Assembly: GCA_030045295.1 (NCBI GenBank)
Contig: JASIGD010000236.1
Location: 1-9,217, forward strand
Direction: 5' to 3'
DNA from: Streptosporangiaceae bacterium
GTDB taxonomy: Bacteria > Actinomycetota > Actinomycetes > Streptosporangiales > Streptosporangiaceae
DNA length: 9,217 bases
The position numbers and the translations under genes are program-made. Position 1 is the stretch's first letter. Each line of letters starts with the position of its first letter. The notes below the pieces were generated by a model that was given only the letters and a program-made list of their open reading frames with translations, searched no databases and was not told the origin of the DNA. This document shows positions 1 through 6,102 of the stretch, piece by piece.

Positions 1-480
1 CGAGATCAGCTCGACCATCCCGGCGTCGCCGAGGAAGGCGTGCGCGGCATCGTAGCCGTCCCGGTCTAGGCGGCCGGTGCGGCTGAGCTGGTGCGCCACG
101 GTGTAGACGGCCCGTTCGTCGTCGTGCTCGAACGGCGGATCCTCGCCGCGCGCGATCGCGTCCACCACCGCGGCGGCCACGCCGTGCTCGCGCGCCATCG
201 GCGCGTGCGCCCACCACTCGAACTCGGCCCGCCACCGCGCGCCGGTCGTGATGATCGCGATCTCGGACAGCCGCCGCTCGATCGAGGTGAAGAACCGCAG
301 CGTCGCGCCGAGCGAGGACAGCCGCCGCCCGGCGCCCGGCGCGGTGACGAACGCGTTGAACGGCCCGGCCAGGCCGCCCCCGGCGGCCACCAGGTCGCCC
401 CGGCCATTGACGATGCTGTCCCACAGCTGCTGGCCTTCGGGCCCCAGCTCCTCGCGCCGCACATAAGGAATCCGAGTCAT
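1..480 (-). CDS. Carboxymuconolactone decarboxylase-like (AhpD-fold) protein, C-terminus cut by window edge
   Basis: The reverse strand reads open from ATG at 480 to position 1 (160 codons, no stop), so the C-terminus lies outside the window. The protein starts MTRIPYVRREEL. Its core has the helix pattern of the CMD family: SIERRLSEIAIITTGARW (residues 66-83), then EFEWWAHAPMAREHG (86-100), then AVVDAIARGE and a DDERAVYTVAHQL helix (121-132). Family members of this kind usually run to about 180-190 residues, so roughly 25-30 are missing. No cysteine occurs in the 160 visible residues, so the CxxC redox pair of true AhpD peroxidases is absent. E73 and H92 are the conserved-looking polar residues. 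The actual reaction is unknown, because many CMD-like proteins are annotated without one. The gene reads the same way as the upstream operon but is separated from it by about 200 bp with a terminator-like hairpin, and it has its own promoter-like sequence. No Shine-Dalgarno sequence is visible. The family call is strong; the function is open. Confidence 0.85.
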   Translation of the reverse strand, partial: MTRIPYVRREELGPEGQQLWDSIVNGRGDLVAAGGGLAGPFNAFVTAPGAGRRLSSLGATLRFFTSIERRLSEIAIITTGARWRAEFEWWAHAPMAREHGVAAAVVDAIARGEDPPFEHDDERAVYTVAHQLSRTGRLDRDGYDAAHAFLGDAGMVELIS

Positions 481-487
481 AGCCCGA

Positions 488-493
488 ACAATA
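488..493 (-). promoter_or_regulatory. Probable -10 element for a leaderless CMD-like transcript
   Basis: On the minus strand TATTGT (matching TAnnnT) ends 7 nt before the ATG at 480, the spacing expected when the transcript starts at or next to the A of the start codon. No ribosome binding site lies between. No convincing -35 hexamer was found at 17-18 bp. Leaderless starts are common in actinobacteria; that this is one is inferred from spacing alone. Confidence 0.4.
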
Positions 494-500
494 ACCAGTC

Positions 501-534
501 CGCGGTTCCTTCCCCTGGCCGCGACGCGGTTCCT
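501..534. repeat. 10-bp direct repeat CGCGGTTCCT, two copies 24 bp apart, upstream of the CMD-like gene
   Basis: CGCGGTTCCT occurs exactly at 501-510 and at 525-534. One copy falls between the proposed -10 and the -35 position of the CMD-like gene and the other just upstream of the -35 position. This placement suits a tandem operator for a repressor or activator. No binding protein can be named from the sequence. Confidence 0.5.
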
Positions 535-548
535 CCACGCGCCCCTCC

Positions 549-606
549 GGCAGCTGAGCCGACTGGCAGCTGGCCGGGGATCGGCCCCGCCGTCGGCCGG
601 CAGCTG
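549..606. repeat. Three copies of GGCAGCTG in the operon/CMD intergenic gap
   Basis: GGCAGCTG is found at 549-556, 565-572 and 599-606, each around the palindrome CAGCTG. The outer two share the longer form CCGGCAGCTG and sit exactly 50 bp apart. Between them CGGGG (575-579) can pair with CCCCG (585-589). The function is unknown. The repeats may be protein binding sites or simply GC-rich intergenic sequence. Confidence 0.4.
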
Positions 607-638
607 CGCGTGACGGGGCTGCTGACCGCCATGCGGAC

Positions 639-656
639 AAAACGGGGAACGCCCCG
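639..656 (-). terminator. Rho-independent terminator-like hairpin after the four-gene operon
   Basis: Read on the minus strand, CGGGG (656-652), loop CGTT, and CCCCG (647-643) form a 5-bp all-GC stem followed at once by TTTT (642-639). It lies 26 nt past the stop codon of the VOC gene, where the operon should end. The stem is short and the U-tract has only four residues, so termination may be partial. Confidence 0.6.
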
Positions 657-681
657 CGAAACCCTCCGGTGCGCGGCTGCG

Positions 682-1635
682 TCACGGCCGAGGCGGGACC
701 GCGGCCCGCTCTTCCACCAAGAAGCGATGCCCGTCAGGTCCGGAAATCAGGGCCGCTCGTACGCCTCCGCGCAGGACCATGAGGTCATCGTGAGCCAGCG
801 GCTTGCCGCAGCGGGCCAGCGCCGCGGCGGTTGCGCGGAGCGACGCGACCTGCACCACCGAGTGCGTCGCCGTGATGTCGTTGTTTACCGTGTCGCGCGG
901 GATCGGCCGGCGCGTACCCACGTGGTAATGCAGCAGCTCCATTCGCGGCGCAGGCAGGTCGGGCGCGAGCCGGGTGACGCTGACGCGGACGTCTTCGACG
1001 TCGTCGAGGGCGTCTTGTTCCAGTCCGCGGTTCTCGGTGCGAGTTCCGACGCTGAACCCGAACACCGACGTGAAGAATCTGGTGCTGTTAGCCGTGTCGC
1101 TGATCGCGATGGCGGTGTGATCGACGCCGAGAAAAGGGCCGGTGCCGCCGGCGGCGCGCCATTCTCCCGGGAGCCGTCCCCCGGCGAATGCGAGCAGTTC
1201 CAGCGGGTGACCGTCATGATCACGGAACTTGAACGCCGTCACGCCTCCGGACCCGGCGGGCAGCCGTACCGGACCGTTGCGGCTGATGGGCCGGAACCGC
1301 CGATTCGCGATCACGCGCTGATGCGCGTCCCTCATGTCACTCACGATGATCGCCATGTGCTGAAACCAGAGGTCGGTGCTCGTGCTGTCAGCTGGGTACG
1401 GGCGTCCCATCGCATCCGTGAACTCCAGTAGTTCGATCCGCTGGCGGCCCAGCCGCAGCGATGAGCGCCGCCCGCGCGCCTGCCGGATGCACAGCACGCG
1501 GGTCAGCGACGGTTCGATGTCAGCACGCTGCTCGACGGTGCACCCGAAGGTCTCGACGTAGTCATCTTCGGCCCGGTCAAGGTCGGACACGACCAGGGTG
1601 ATCCGGTCGATCACCGTCGTCGGCCCGGCCGTCAT
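682..1635 (-). CDS. Two-domain VOC-superfamily (glyoxalase/extradiol dioxygenase-like) protein
   Basis: The 317-residue protein is built of four beta-alpha-beta-beta-beta modules, that is, two complete vicinal-oxygen-chelate domains: residues 8-72 (VIDRITLVVSD to RIELLEF), 91-150 (FQHMAIIVSD to HPLELLAF), 170-238 (GVDHTAIAISD to RMELLHYH) and 258-309 (THSVVQV to HRFLVEE). In the C-terminal domain H173, H258 and E308 sit where the 2-His-1-Glu metal site of this superfamily is expected. In the N-terminal domain the first His position is R11, so that half probably lacks metal. This asymmetry and the length resemble type I extradiol dioxygenases, but the classical dioxygenase signature before the last Glu is not intact (ISGPDG instead of a Tyr-containing form). 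An isomerase, lyase or resistance protein is therefore equally possible. The start is the ATG at 1635, which overlaps the GH15 stop as ATGA and implies translational coupling. An in-frame upstream ATG at 1761 would lie deep inside the GH15 gene and is not used. Last gene of the operon. Confidence 0.88.
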   Translation of the reverse strand: MTAGPTTVIDRITLVVSDLDRAEDDYVETFGCTVEQRADIEPSLTRVLCIRQARGRRSSLRLGRQRIELLEFTDAMGRPYPADSTSTDLWFQHMAIIVSDMRDAHQRVIANRRFRPISRNGPVRLPAGSGGVTAFKFRDHDGHPLELLAFAGGRLPGEWRAAGGTGPFLGVDHTAIAISDTANSTRFFTSVFGFSVGTRTENRGLEQDALDDVEDVRVSVTRLAPDLPAPRMELLHYHVGTRRPIPRDTVNNDITATHSVVQVASLRATAAALARCGKPLAHDDLMVLRGGVRAALISGPDGHRFLVEERAAVPPRP

Positions 1636-3440
1636 ATCGACATCGGGTTGTCGCTGCGGGCCGCGCTCCCCATATGCAGCTGGAGGGCGCTGATGACCAG
1701 GGCGAAGTGGCTGAACGCCTGGGGGGTGTTGCCCAGCTGGCGCCGTGCAGCGGGGTCCCACTCCTCGCTCAGCAGCCCCACGTCGTTGCGCAGCAGGAGC
1801 AGCCGCTCGAACAGGTCGGTCGCGTCCCGCTCCTGCCCGGAGGCGTGCAGCGCGTCCACCAGCCAGAACGAGCAGGCGATGAACAGGCCCTCACTGCCCT
1901 TGACCCCATCGTCGGTCTCGGCGGTCTGATAGCGCCTGACCAGGTCTCCTTCGCCCAGCTCACGGCGGACCGCGGCGATCGTGCCGAGCACCCGCGGGTC
2001 CGTCGCGGGCAGGAAGCCGACCCGGGGGATCAGCAGCAGGCTGGCGTCGAGCGCGGTAGACCCGTAGGCCTGGGTGAAGGTGTTGCGGTCGGCGTCGTAC
2101 GCCTGAGTGATCACATCGTGGTGGATCTGGTCGCGGAGCTGCTCCCACCGTGCCGCCGGGCCGGGCAGGCCGCGCGTGCGGACCGATCGTGCCATCCGGT
2201 CGGCGGCGACCCACGCCATGACCTTGGAGTGGGTGAAGTGCTGCCGGTCGCCGCGCACCTCCCACAGCCCGTTGTCCGGTTCGCGCCAGGCCGATTCAAG
2301 GTGATTCATCAGGGCGACCTGCAGGGACCACGCGTCGCGGTCGGCGGGCAGGCCTGCCTGCCGGGCCAGGAACAAGGCGTCCAGTGTCTCACCCCAGACG
2401 TCGAGCTGGAGCTGGCCGGACGCGGCGTTGCCGGTCCGGACCGGGCGGCTGCCTTCATAGCCGGACAGCCACGGCAGGTCGGCTTCGGGCAGCCGGCGCG
2501 AGCCGTCCAGGCTGTACAGGATCTGCAGCGCCTCCGGCTGGCCCGCTATGGCGCGCAGCAGCCAGTCACGCCACGCGCCGGCCTCGCGCCTGTAGCCAGC
2601 AGCGAGAAGGGCCTGCAGCGTGTAGGTGGCGTCGCGAAGCCAGCAGTACCGATAGTCCCAGTTGCGGACACCGCCGAGCTCCTCCGGCAGCGACGTGGTC
2701 GCGGCCGCGACGATCCCGCCTGTCGGCTCGTAGGTCAGGGCCTTCAACGTGATGAGCGACCGGTCGACCGCGTCGTTATACGGCCCGGTCCGGTATGCGC
2801 CGTGCGCAGACCACCCGGTCCAGAACTCCTCCGTCGCGGACAGGGCCTGCTCCGGGTCTGGCTGCGGCATCTCAGGCTGGTAGCTGGGTGCCCACGACAT
2901 GACGAACGAAACCCGGTCGCCCTCGCGGACCGTGAAATCCGCGTCTGTTCCCCGGTCATCGCCGCACAGGGGAACCGCGGCCAGCAGCCGGACCTGGTCC
3001 GGGCCTGCGATCGCGTCCAGCCGGCCGCCATGATGCCGGGTCCAGGGGACGACGTGGCCGTAGTCGAACCGCAGCCGCAGGACCGATCGCATCGCCACCT
3101 GGCCGCTCAGGCCCGCCGCGATGCGGATGAGGTGCGGGGTGCCCGCGCGCGGCGGCATGAAGTCGATGACCCGCGCGGCGCCGTCCGCGGTCACCCAGTC
3201 CGTCTGGAGCACCAGGGTGTTATCCGCGTACCGACGGCCCGTGCAGGTGCTCCCCCCCGCGGGCGCGAGCGTCCAGTGTCCCGCCTCGCGGGTGTGCAAG
3301 AGCGCGGCGAACGCGGCGGGCGAGTCGAAACGCGGCAGGCACAGCCAGTCGACCGACCCCGCCGTGCTCACCAGGGCCGCCGTGTGCAGGTCGCCGAGCA
3401 GCGCGTAGTCTTCGATTTTCGGCACCGCGGGATCTGTCAT
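1632..3440 (-). CDS. Glycoside hydrolase family 15 protein (glucoamylase/trehalase type)
   Basis: The 602-residue protein has the usual length and layout of bacterial GH15 enzymes: an N-terminal beta-sandwich domain (IEDYALLGDLHTAALVS, VDWLCLPRFDSPAAFAALL at 30-48) followed by an (alpha/alpha)6 barrel. Family motifs are PEELGGVRNWDYRYCWLRD (252-270), LDVWGETLDAL (346-356), NGLWEVRG (390-397) with E394 as the likely general acid, FTHSKVMAWVAADR (402-415), and LLSEEWDP (556-563) with E559/E560 as the likely general base. GH15 enzymes invert the anomeric centre while releasing glucose from alpha-glucosides. Mycobacterial relatives act as trehalases and others as glucoamylases or dextran hydrolases, and the sequence alone does not choose between them. 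There is no signal peptide, so it should act in the cytosol on an imported or internal substrate. The ATG at 3440 overlaps the stop of the GMC gene (ATGA) and lacks a clear Shine-Dalgarno sequence, consistent with re-initiation. It lies between a flavin oxidoreductase and a VOC protein. Confidence 0.93.
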   Translation of the reverse strand: MTDPAVPKIEDYALLGDLHTAALVSTAGSVDWLCLPRFDSPAAFAALLHTREAGHWTLAPAGGSTCTGRRYADNTLVLQTDWVTADGAARVIDFMPPRAGTPHLIRIAAGLSGQVAMRSVLRLRFDYGHVVPWTRHHGGRLDAIAGPDQVRLLAAVPLCGDDRGTDADFTVREGDRVSFVMSWAPSYQPEMPQPDPEQALSATEEFWTGWSAHGAYRTGPYNDAVDRSLITLKALTYEPTGGIVAAATTSLPEELGGVRNWDYRYCWLRDATYTLQALLAAGYRREAGAWRDWLLRAIAGQPEALQILYSLDGSRRLPEADLPWLSGYEGSRPVRTGNAASGQLQLDVWGETLDALFLARQAGLPADRDAWSLQVALMNHLESAWREPDNGLWEVRGDRQHFTHSKVMAWVAADRMARSVRTRGLPGPAARWEQLRDQIHHDVITQAYDADRNTFTQAYGSTALDASLLLIPRVGFLPATDPRVLGTIAAVRRELGEGDLVRRYQTAETDDGVKGSEGLFIACSFWLVDALHASGQERDATDLFERLLLLRNDVGLLSEEWDPAARRQLGNTPQAFSHFALVISALQLHMGSAARSDNPMSI

Positions 3441-5059
3441 CGGGTGTCCGGGGGGGACGAGGACGGCCTGGGGACCGCGCCAGCGGCTCCGATGCGTTCG
3501 GCGATGTGATCGCCTACCCGCAGCGCGTTCGCGATGATCGTCAACGTCGGGTTCACCGCGCCGATCGAGGGCATGAAGCTGCTGTCCGCCAGGTAGAGGT
3601 TGTCCAGGTCGTGGGCCTTGCAGTGCACGTCGAGGACCGAGCTGGCCGGGTCGGTCCCGAAGCGCGCGGTGCCTGCCTGGTGCGCGGTGGCGGCGGCGTC
3701 GAACGCCTTGTGCAGGTAGAGGCTGCGGGCAAAGGTCGTCTCCACCATGCCGAGCTTGGCCAGCATGCCCTGGAAGACCTTGCGGAGCCGGGTGAGGCCC
3801 TCGGTGTTGTTGCCGGGCTGTAGCGCCAGCCTGATCGCGCCGTCCGGCCGGAGCGTGACCCGGCTGTCGGCGAGGGGGATGTCCTCGCCGGACAGCCAGA
3901 AGTCGATCGAGTGCTTGGCCACCACGCTGTACGGGGCCGACGGAGCCCAGCTGAGCCCGCGTGGCGCCGCCCCCTTGATCTGCCAGTCATCGGACTTGCC
4001 GAGCATCTGGATGTTGCCCATCGGGTACGGCCAGTGCTCGCCGGGGCCGTAGAAGTCGTTGAGGGCCAGCGTCTTCTGGAACACCGTCGGGTTCGGCTCG
4101 CGTGAGAACGCGATGAGGGCCAGGTTGTTGTGCCGCATGTAGTTCCGGCCGACCATGTCGGACGAGTTCGCCAGGCCATGAGGGTGTTTGTCGCTCGCGG
4201 ACTTCAGCAGCAGCGCAGCCGAGAGGATGGCCCCCGCGGACAGCACGATGATGTCGGCGGTGAAGGTGTGCGGGGAGCCGTCCGGGAGCGTGACCGCGAC
4301 GCCGGTGACCGAACGGCCGGCGGCGTCCGTCAGCAGGCGCTCGGCACTCGTCCTGGTCATCAGGGTCAGGTTGGGATGCGCGGTCAGGGCCGGCCGGATC
4401 ACCGCCTGTTCGGCGTCGGCTTTGGCGCCGAGCAGGCACGGGAACCCGTCGACACGGTCGCACCGTATGCACGGTGAGTCGGCGGCCGCTCGGCCGCGCG
4501 CGTCCTCGGCGAGCCGTACGCCCAGCGGCAGGTGAAACGGGTGCAGGCCGAGCTTGGTCAGGCCATCCGACAACTGCTGGATGCGCGGCTCGTGCTGCAC
4601 GGGCGGGTACGCGTAGTCCTTGCTCGAGACTCCTGCGAACGGGTCCTCGCCGTGCTTGCCGTGCACCGAGAACAGGTGCTCGGCGCGGACGTAGTGCGGC
4701 TCCATGTCGTCATAGCTCAACGGCCAGGCCGGCGAGACTCCGCCGGGATGCTGGACCTCGCGGAAGTCCGCGGGCAGCAGCCGGATCAGCGCCGCGCCGT
4801 AAACCTTCGAGTTGCCGCCGACGTAGTAGTGCAATTCCGGCCGGAAGGGCCGGTCGTGGAGGTCGTAGAAGGTCTCGTCGGCGGTGTATTTCGCATCGCC
4901 GAAGACGGCCTGCGAGCTCCAGTTGTCCCGCTCCCGCGGGAGGAAGTCACCGCGCTCGAGCATCAGCACGCGCTTGCCGGTTTCGGCCACGCGCGCCGCG
5001 GTGGTGGCGCCTCCCGGCCCGCTGCCGATGACCAGAAGGTCATAGTGATCATTCCCCAT
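3437..5059 (-). CDS. GMC-family FAD-dependent oxidoreductase
   Basis: The 540-residue flavoprotein (start MGNDHYDLLVIGSGPGGA) has a Rossmann FAD motif with G12-G14-G17 and the ribose-binding E35 (LMLERGD). The second GMC block follows at 80-90 (VGGNSKVYGAA). AHQAGTARFG (459-468) supplies the probable catalytic base H460, and NPTLTIIANALRVGDHI (503-519) gives its partner N503 and the C-terminal FAD contact. These enzymes oxidise alcohols, often sugar hydroxyls, passing electrons to oxygen or another acceptor. An insert with C197, C200 and C208 (CIRCDRVDGFPC), followed by GAKADAE, is a notable subfamily mark. No signal peptide is visible, so it is probably cytosolic. The start at 5059 is preferred over the in-frame ATG at 5107. 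It lies 2 nt after the SDR stop, puts the beta-strand DLLVIGSGPGG at the normal distance from the N-terminus, and avoids a 16-residue arginine-rich extension that overlaps the SDR gene. A weak GGCGGA lies 11 nt upstream. Second gene of the operon. Possible substrates include glycosides and polyols; none can be proven. Confidence 0.92.
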   Translation of the reverse strand: MGNDHYDLLVIGSGPGGATTAARVAETGKRVLMLERGDFLPRERDNWSSQAVFGDAKYTADETFYDLHDRPFRPELHYYVGGNSKVYGAALIRLLPADFREVQHPGGVSPAWPLSYDDMEPHYVRAEHLFSVHGKHGEDPFAGVSSKDYAYPPVQHEPRIQQLSDGLTKLGLHPFHLPLGVRLAEDARGRAAADSPCIRCDRVDGFPCLLGAKADAEQAVIRPALTAHPNLTLMTRTSAERLLTDAAGRSVTGVAVTLPDGSPHTFTADIIVLSAGAILSAALLLKSASDKHPHGLANSSDMVGRNYMRHNNLALIAFSREPNPTVFQKTLALNDFYGPGEHWPYPMGNIQMLGKSDDWQIKGAAPRGLSWAPSAPYSVVAKHSIDFWLSGEDIPLADSRVTLRPDGAIRLALQPGNNTEGLTRLRKVFQGMLAKLGMVETTFARSLYLHKAFDAAATAHQAGTARFGTDPASSVLDVHCKAHDLDNLYLADSSFMPSIGAVNPTLTIIANALRVGDHIAERIGAAGAVPRPSSSPPDTR

Positions 5060-5061
5060 GG

Positions 5062-5817
5062 TCAGACGAATCCGCCGTTGGCGTAGACCACTTGGCCGTT
5101 GACCCATCGCCCAGCCGGCCCGACCAGGAATGACACGACGCCGGCGATGTCGTCGGGATGGCCGAGACGGCCGAGGGGCGGCAAAGCGGCCAGTTGTTCT
5201 TGTTCTTCAGCCGGGGTGCTGTGCAGGAACGCCGCGGTCGCCGTGGGACCCGGCGCCACCGCATTGACGGTAATGTCACGGCCGCGCAGCTCCTTAGCGA
5301 GGATGCGGGTGAGCGCGTCGACGGCCGATTTGGACGCCGCGTACGCGCTCAGTCCCGGCGGCGCCGCCCGGACCATGCTCGACGACAGGTTGACGATCGA
5401 GCCGCCGTCACGCACCCGCCGCGCGGCCTGCTGGTTGACGACGAACGTGCCCCGCACGTTGACCCGGTGAATCTCGTCGAAGTCGGCCAGGTCGAGGTCG
5501 GCGAGCGCGACGGGGTGGTTGATCCCGGCGGTATGGACGACGACGTCGAGACGCCCGAAGCGGTCCTCGACGTCGTCGAAGAGCGCTGAGGCCGCCTCCT
5601 CGTCGGCGATGTCCGCCGCGAAGGCCGCGCCGCGCCGCCCCTGCTCCTTGATCTCCCCGACCGTCGCATCGGCCAGGTCGATGCTGCCGACGTAAGCCAC
5701 GGCCACATCGAATCCGTCGGCCGCCAACCTGGCCGCTATGACCCGGCCCATTCCGCCGGTTCCCCCGGTTACCAGGGCGGTCCGGGTGCCGTCTGCGGCG
5801 TCACGGTCTGCAGTCAT
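5062..5817 (-). CDS. Classical short-chain dehydrogenase/reductase (SDR)
   Basis: The 251-residue protein has all landmarks of a classical SDR: the cofactor loop TGGTGGMG (17-24), DI at 69-70, HTAGIN (95-100, the NAG region), active-site N120 (RVNVRG), S146 in NLSSSM, Y159 and K163 (YAASK), the PGP element (189-191) and the usual C-terminus GQVVYANGGFV. The second beta-strand ends AVAYVGS without the acidic residue typical of NAD-specific members, which suggests NADPH, though this is only a rule of thumb. It resembles 3-oxoacyl-ACP reductase-like and glucose 1-dehydrogenase-like SDRs, so it interconverts an alcohol and a ketone of unknown identity. The ATG at 5817 is preceded by GAAGGG (5832-5827 on the minus strand) with 9-nt spacing. 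It is the first gene of the operon, with its stop 2 nt before the GMC start. The divergent lysR gene begins 285 bp upstream, the usual arrangement for LysR control. Confidence 0.93.
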   Translation of the reverse strand: MTADRDAADGTRTALVTGGTGGMGRVIAARLAADGFDVAVAYVGSIDLADATVGEIKEQGRRGAAFAADIADEEAASALFDDVEDRFGRLDVVVHTAGINHPVALADLDLADFDEIHRVNVRGTFVVNQQAARRVRDGGSIVNLSSSMVRAAPPGLSAYAASKSAVDALTRILAKELRGRDITVNAVAPGPTATAAFLHSTPAEEQEQLAALPPLGRLGHPDDIAGVVSFLVGPAGRWVNGQVVYANGGFV

Positions 5818-5823
5818 GAGTCC

Positions 5824-6024
5824 TTACCCTTCTCTGCGCCCGCTCGTCGGTCCGCCGATCGCGCGAGTGCCCAGTGTCGCCGCCTGATCGGCGCCGCACA
5901 TCGTCAGATCGGGTAAGTGCGTAGGCACCGTCCCTGGATCGCGGGCCGAGGAGGCGGCGCGGAAACCGCTGCCCAGGCGGGCCAGGTCGACCCGGGATCG
6001 GATGCCGAGCTTGGCGGACACGCG
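5824..6024 (-). pseudogene. Remnant of the C-terminal HTH of a LuxR-family regulator
   Basis: On the minus strand, 6024 to 5974 encodes RVSAKLGIRSRVDLARL. This matches the end of the LuxR-type helix-turn-helix, usually read as hVs.il.KLgvrsRaeLar with three more residues between VS and KL. The next codons (to about 5941) still show the very high G/C third positions of real genes here, after which codon bias weakens until a TAA at 5824. Upstream of 6024 neither the recognition-helix start nor any further regulator sequence is seen, and the lysR ribosome binding site and start follow. The piece is too short to function and is best read as the tail of a deleted regulator gene, possibly LAL-type. 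A chance match to this motif is possible but unlikely given the coding bias. Confidence 0.5.
5853..5893. repeat. 8-bp inverted repeat CGCCGATC / GATCGGCG in the SDR operon leader
   Basis: CGCCGATC (5853-5860) and its exact reverse complement GATCGGCG (5886-5893) are separated by 25 nt, so their centres are 33 bp apart, about three helical turns. They lie 36-76 nt upstream of the SDR start, between lysR and the operon. This could be a regulator operator or an mRNA stem in the operon leader. It does not look like a simple LysR T-N11-A box. Confidence 0.4.
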
Positions 6025-6102
6025 CGGTCCCGCGCACGGCGTCTTGATCACCTGTACCTGCCTTAACCTGGAACTGCCGCCCAGAAGGACAGGAGCGCCG
6101 GA

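Noticed and set aside
91..1431. Plus-strand open frame of 446 codons
   Set aside because: It lies antisense to the CMD-like and VOC genes, which have clear family motifs. Its composition is Arg/Pro/Ala/Gly-rich, as expected of a high-GC shadow frame, and no domain is recognisable.
1636..1761. N-terminal extension of the VOC gene to an ATG at 1761
   Set aside because: The added 42 residues overlap GH15 coding sequence, are Pro/Arg-rich, precede the first VOC beta-strand and would break the ATGA coupling start.
1674..3509. Plus-strand open frame of 611 codons
   Set aside because: It is the antisense of the GH15 gene. GH15 motifs on the minus strand are unambiguous, and the plus frame shows only low-complexity sequence.
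5060..5107. 16-residue extension of the GMC gene to an ATG at 5107
   Set aside because: It would overlap the conserved SDR C-terminus and put an Arg-rich tail before the FAD beta-strand. The ATG at 5059 lies directly after the SDR stop.
6044..6069. TTGATC with TAACCT as a sigma-70-type promoter for lysR
   Set aside because: The spacer is only 14 bp, too short for a normal promoter, and no better pair was found, so the lysR promoter is left unassigned.
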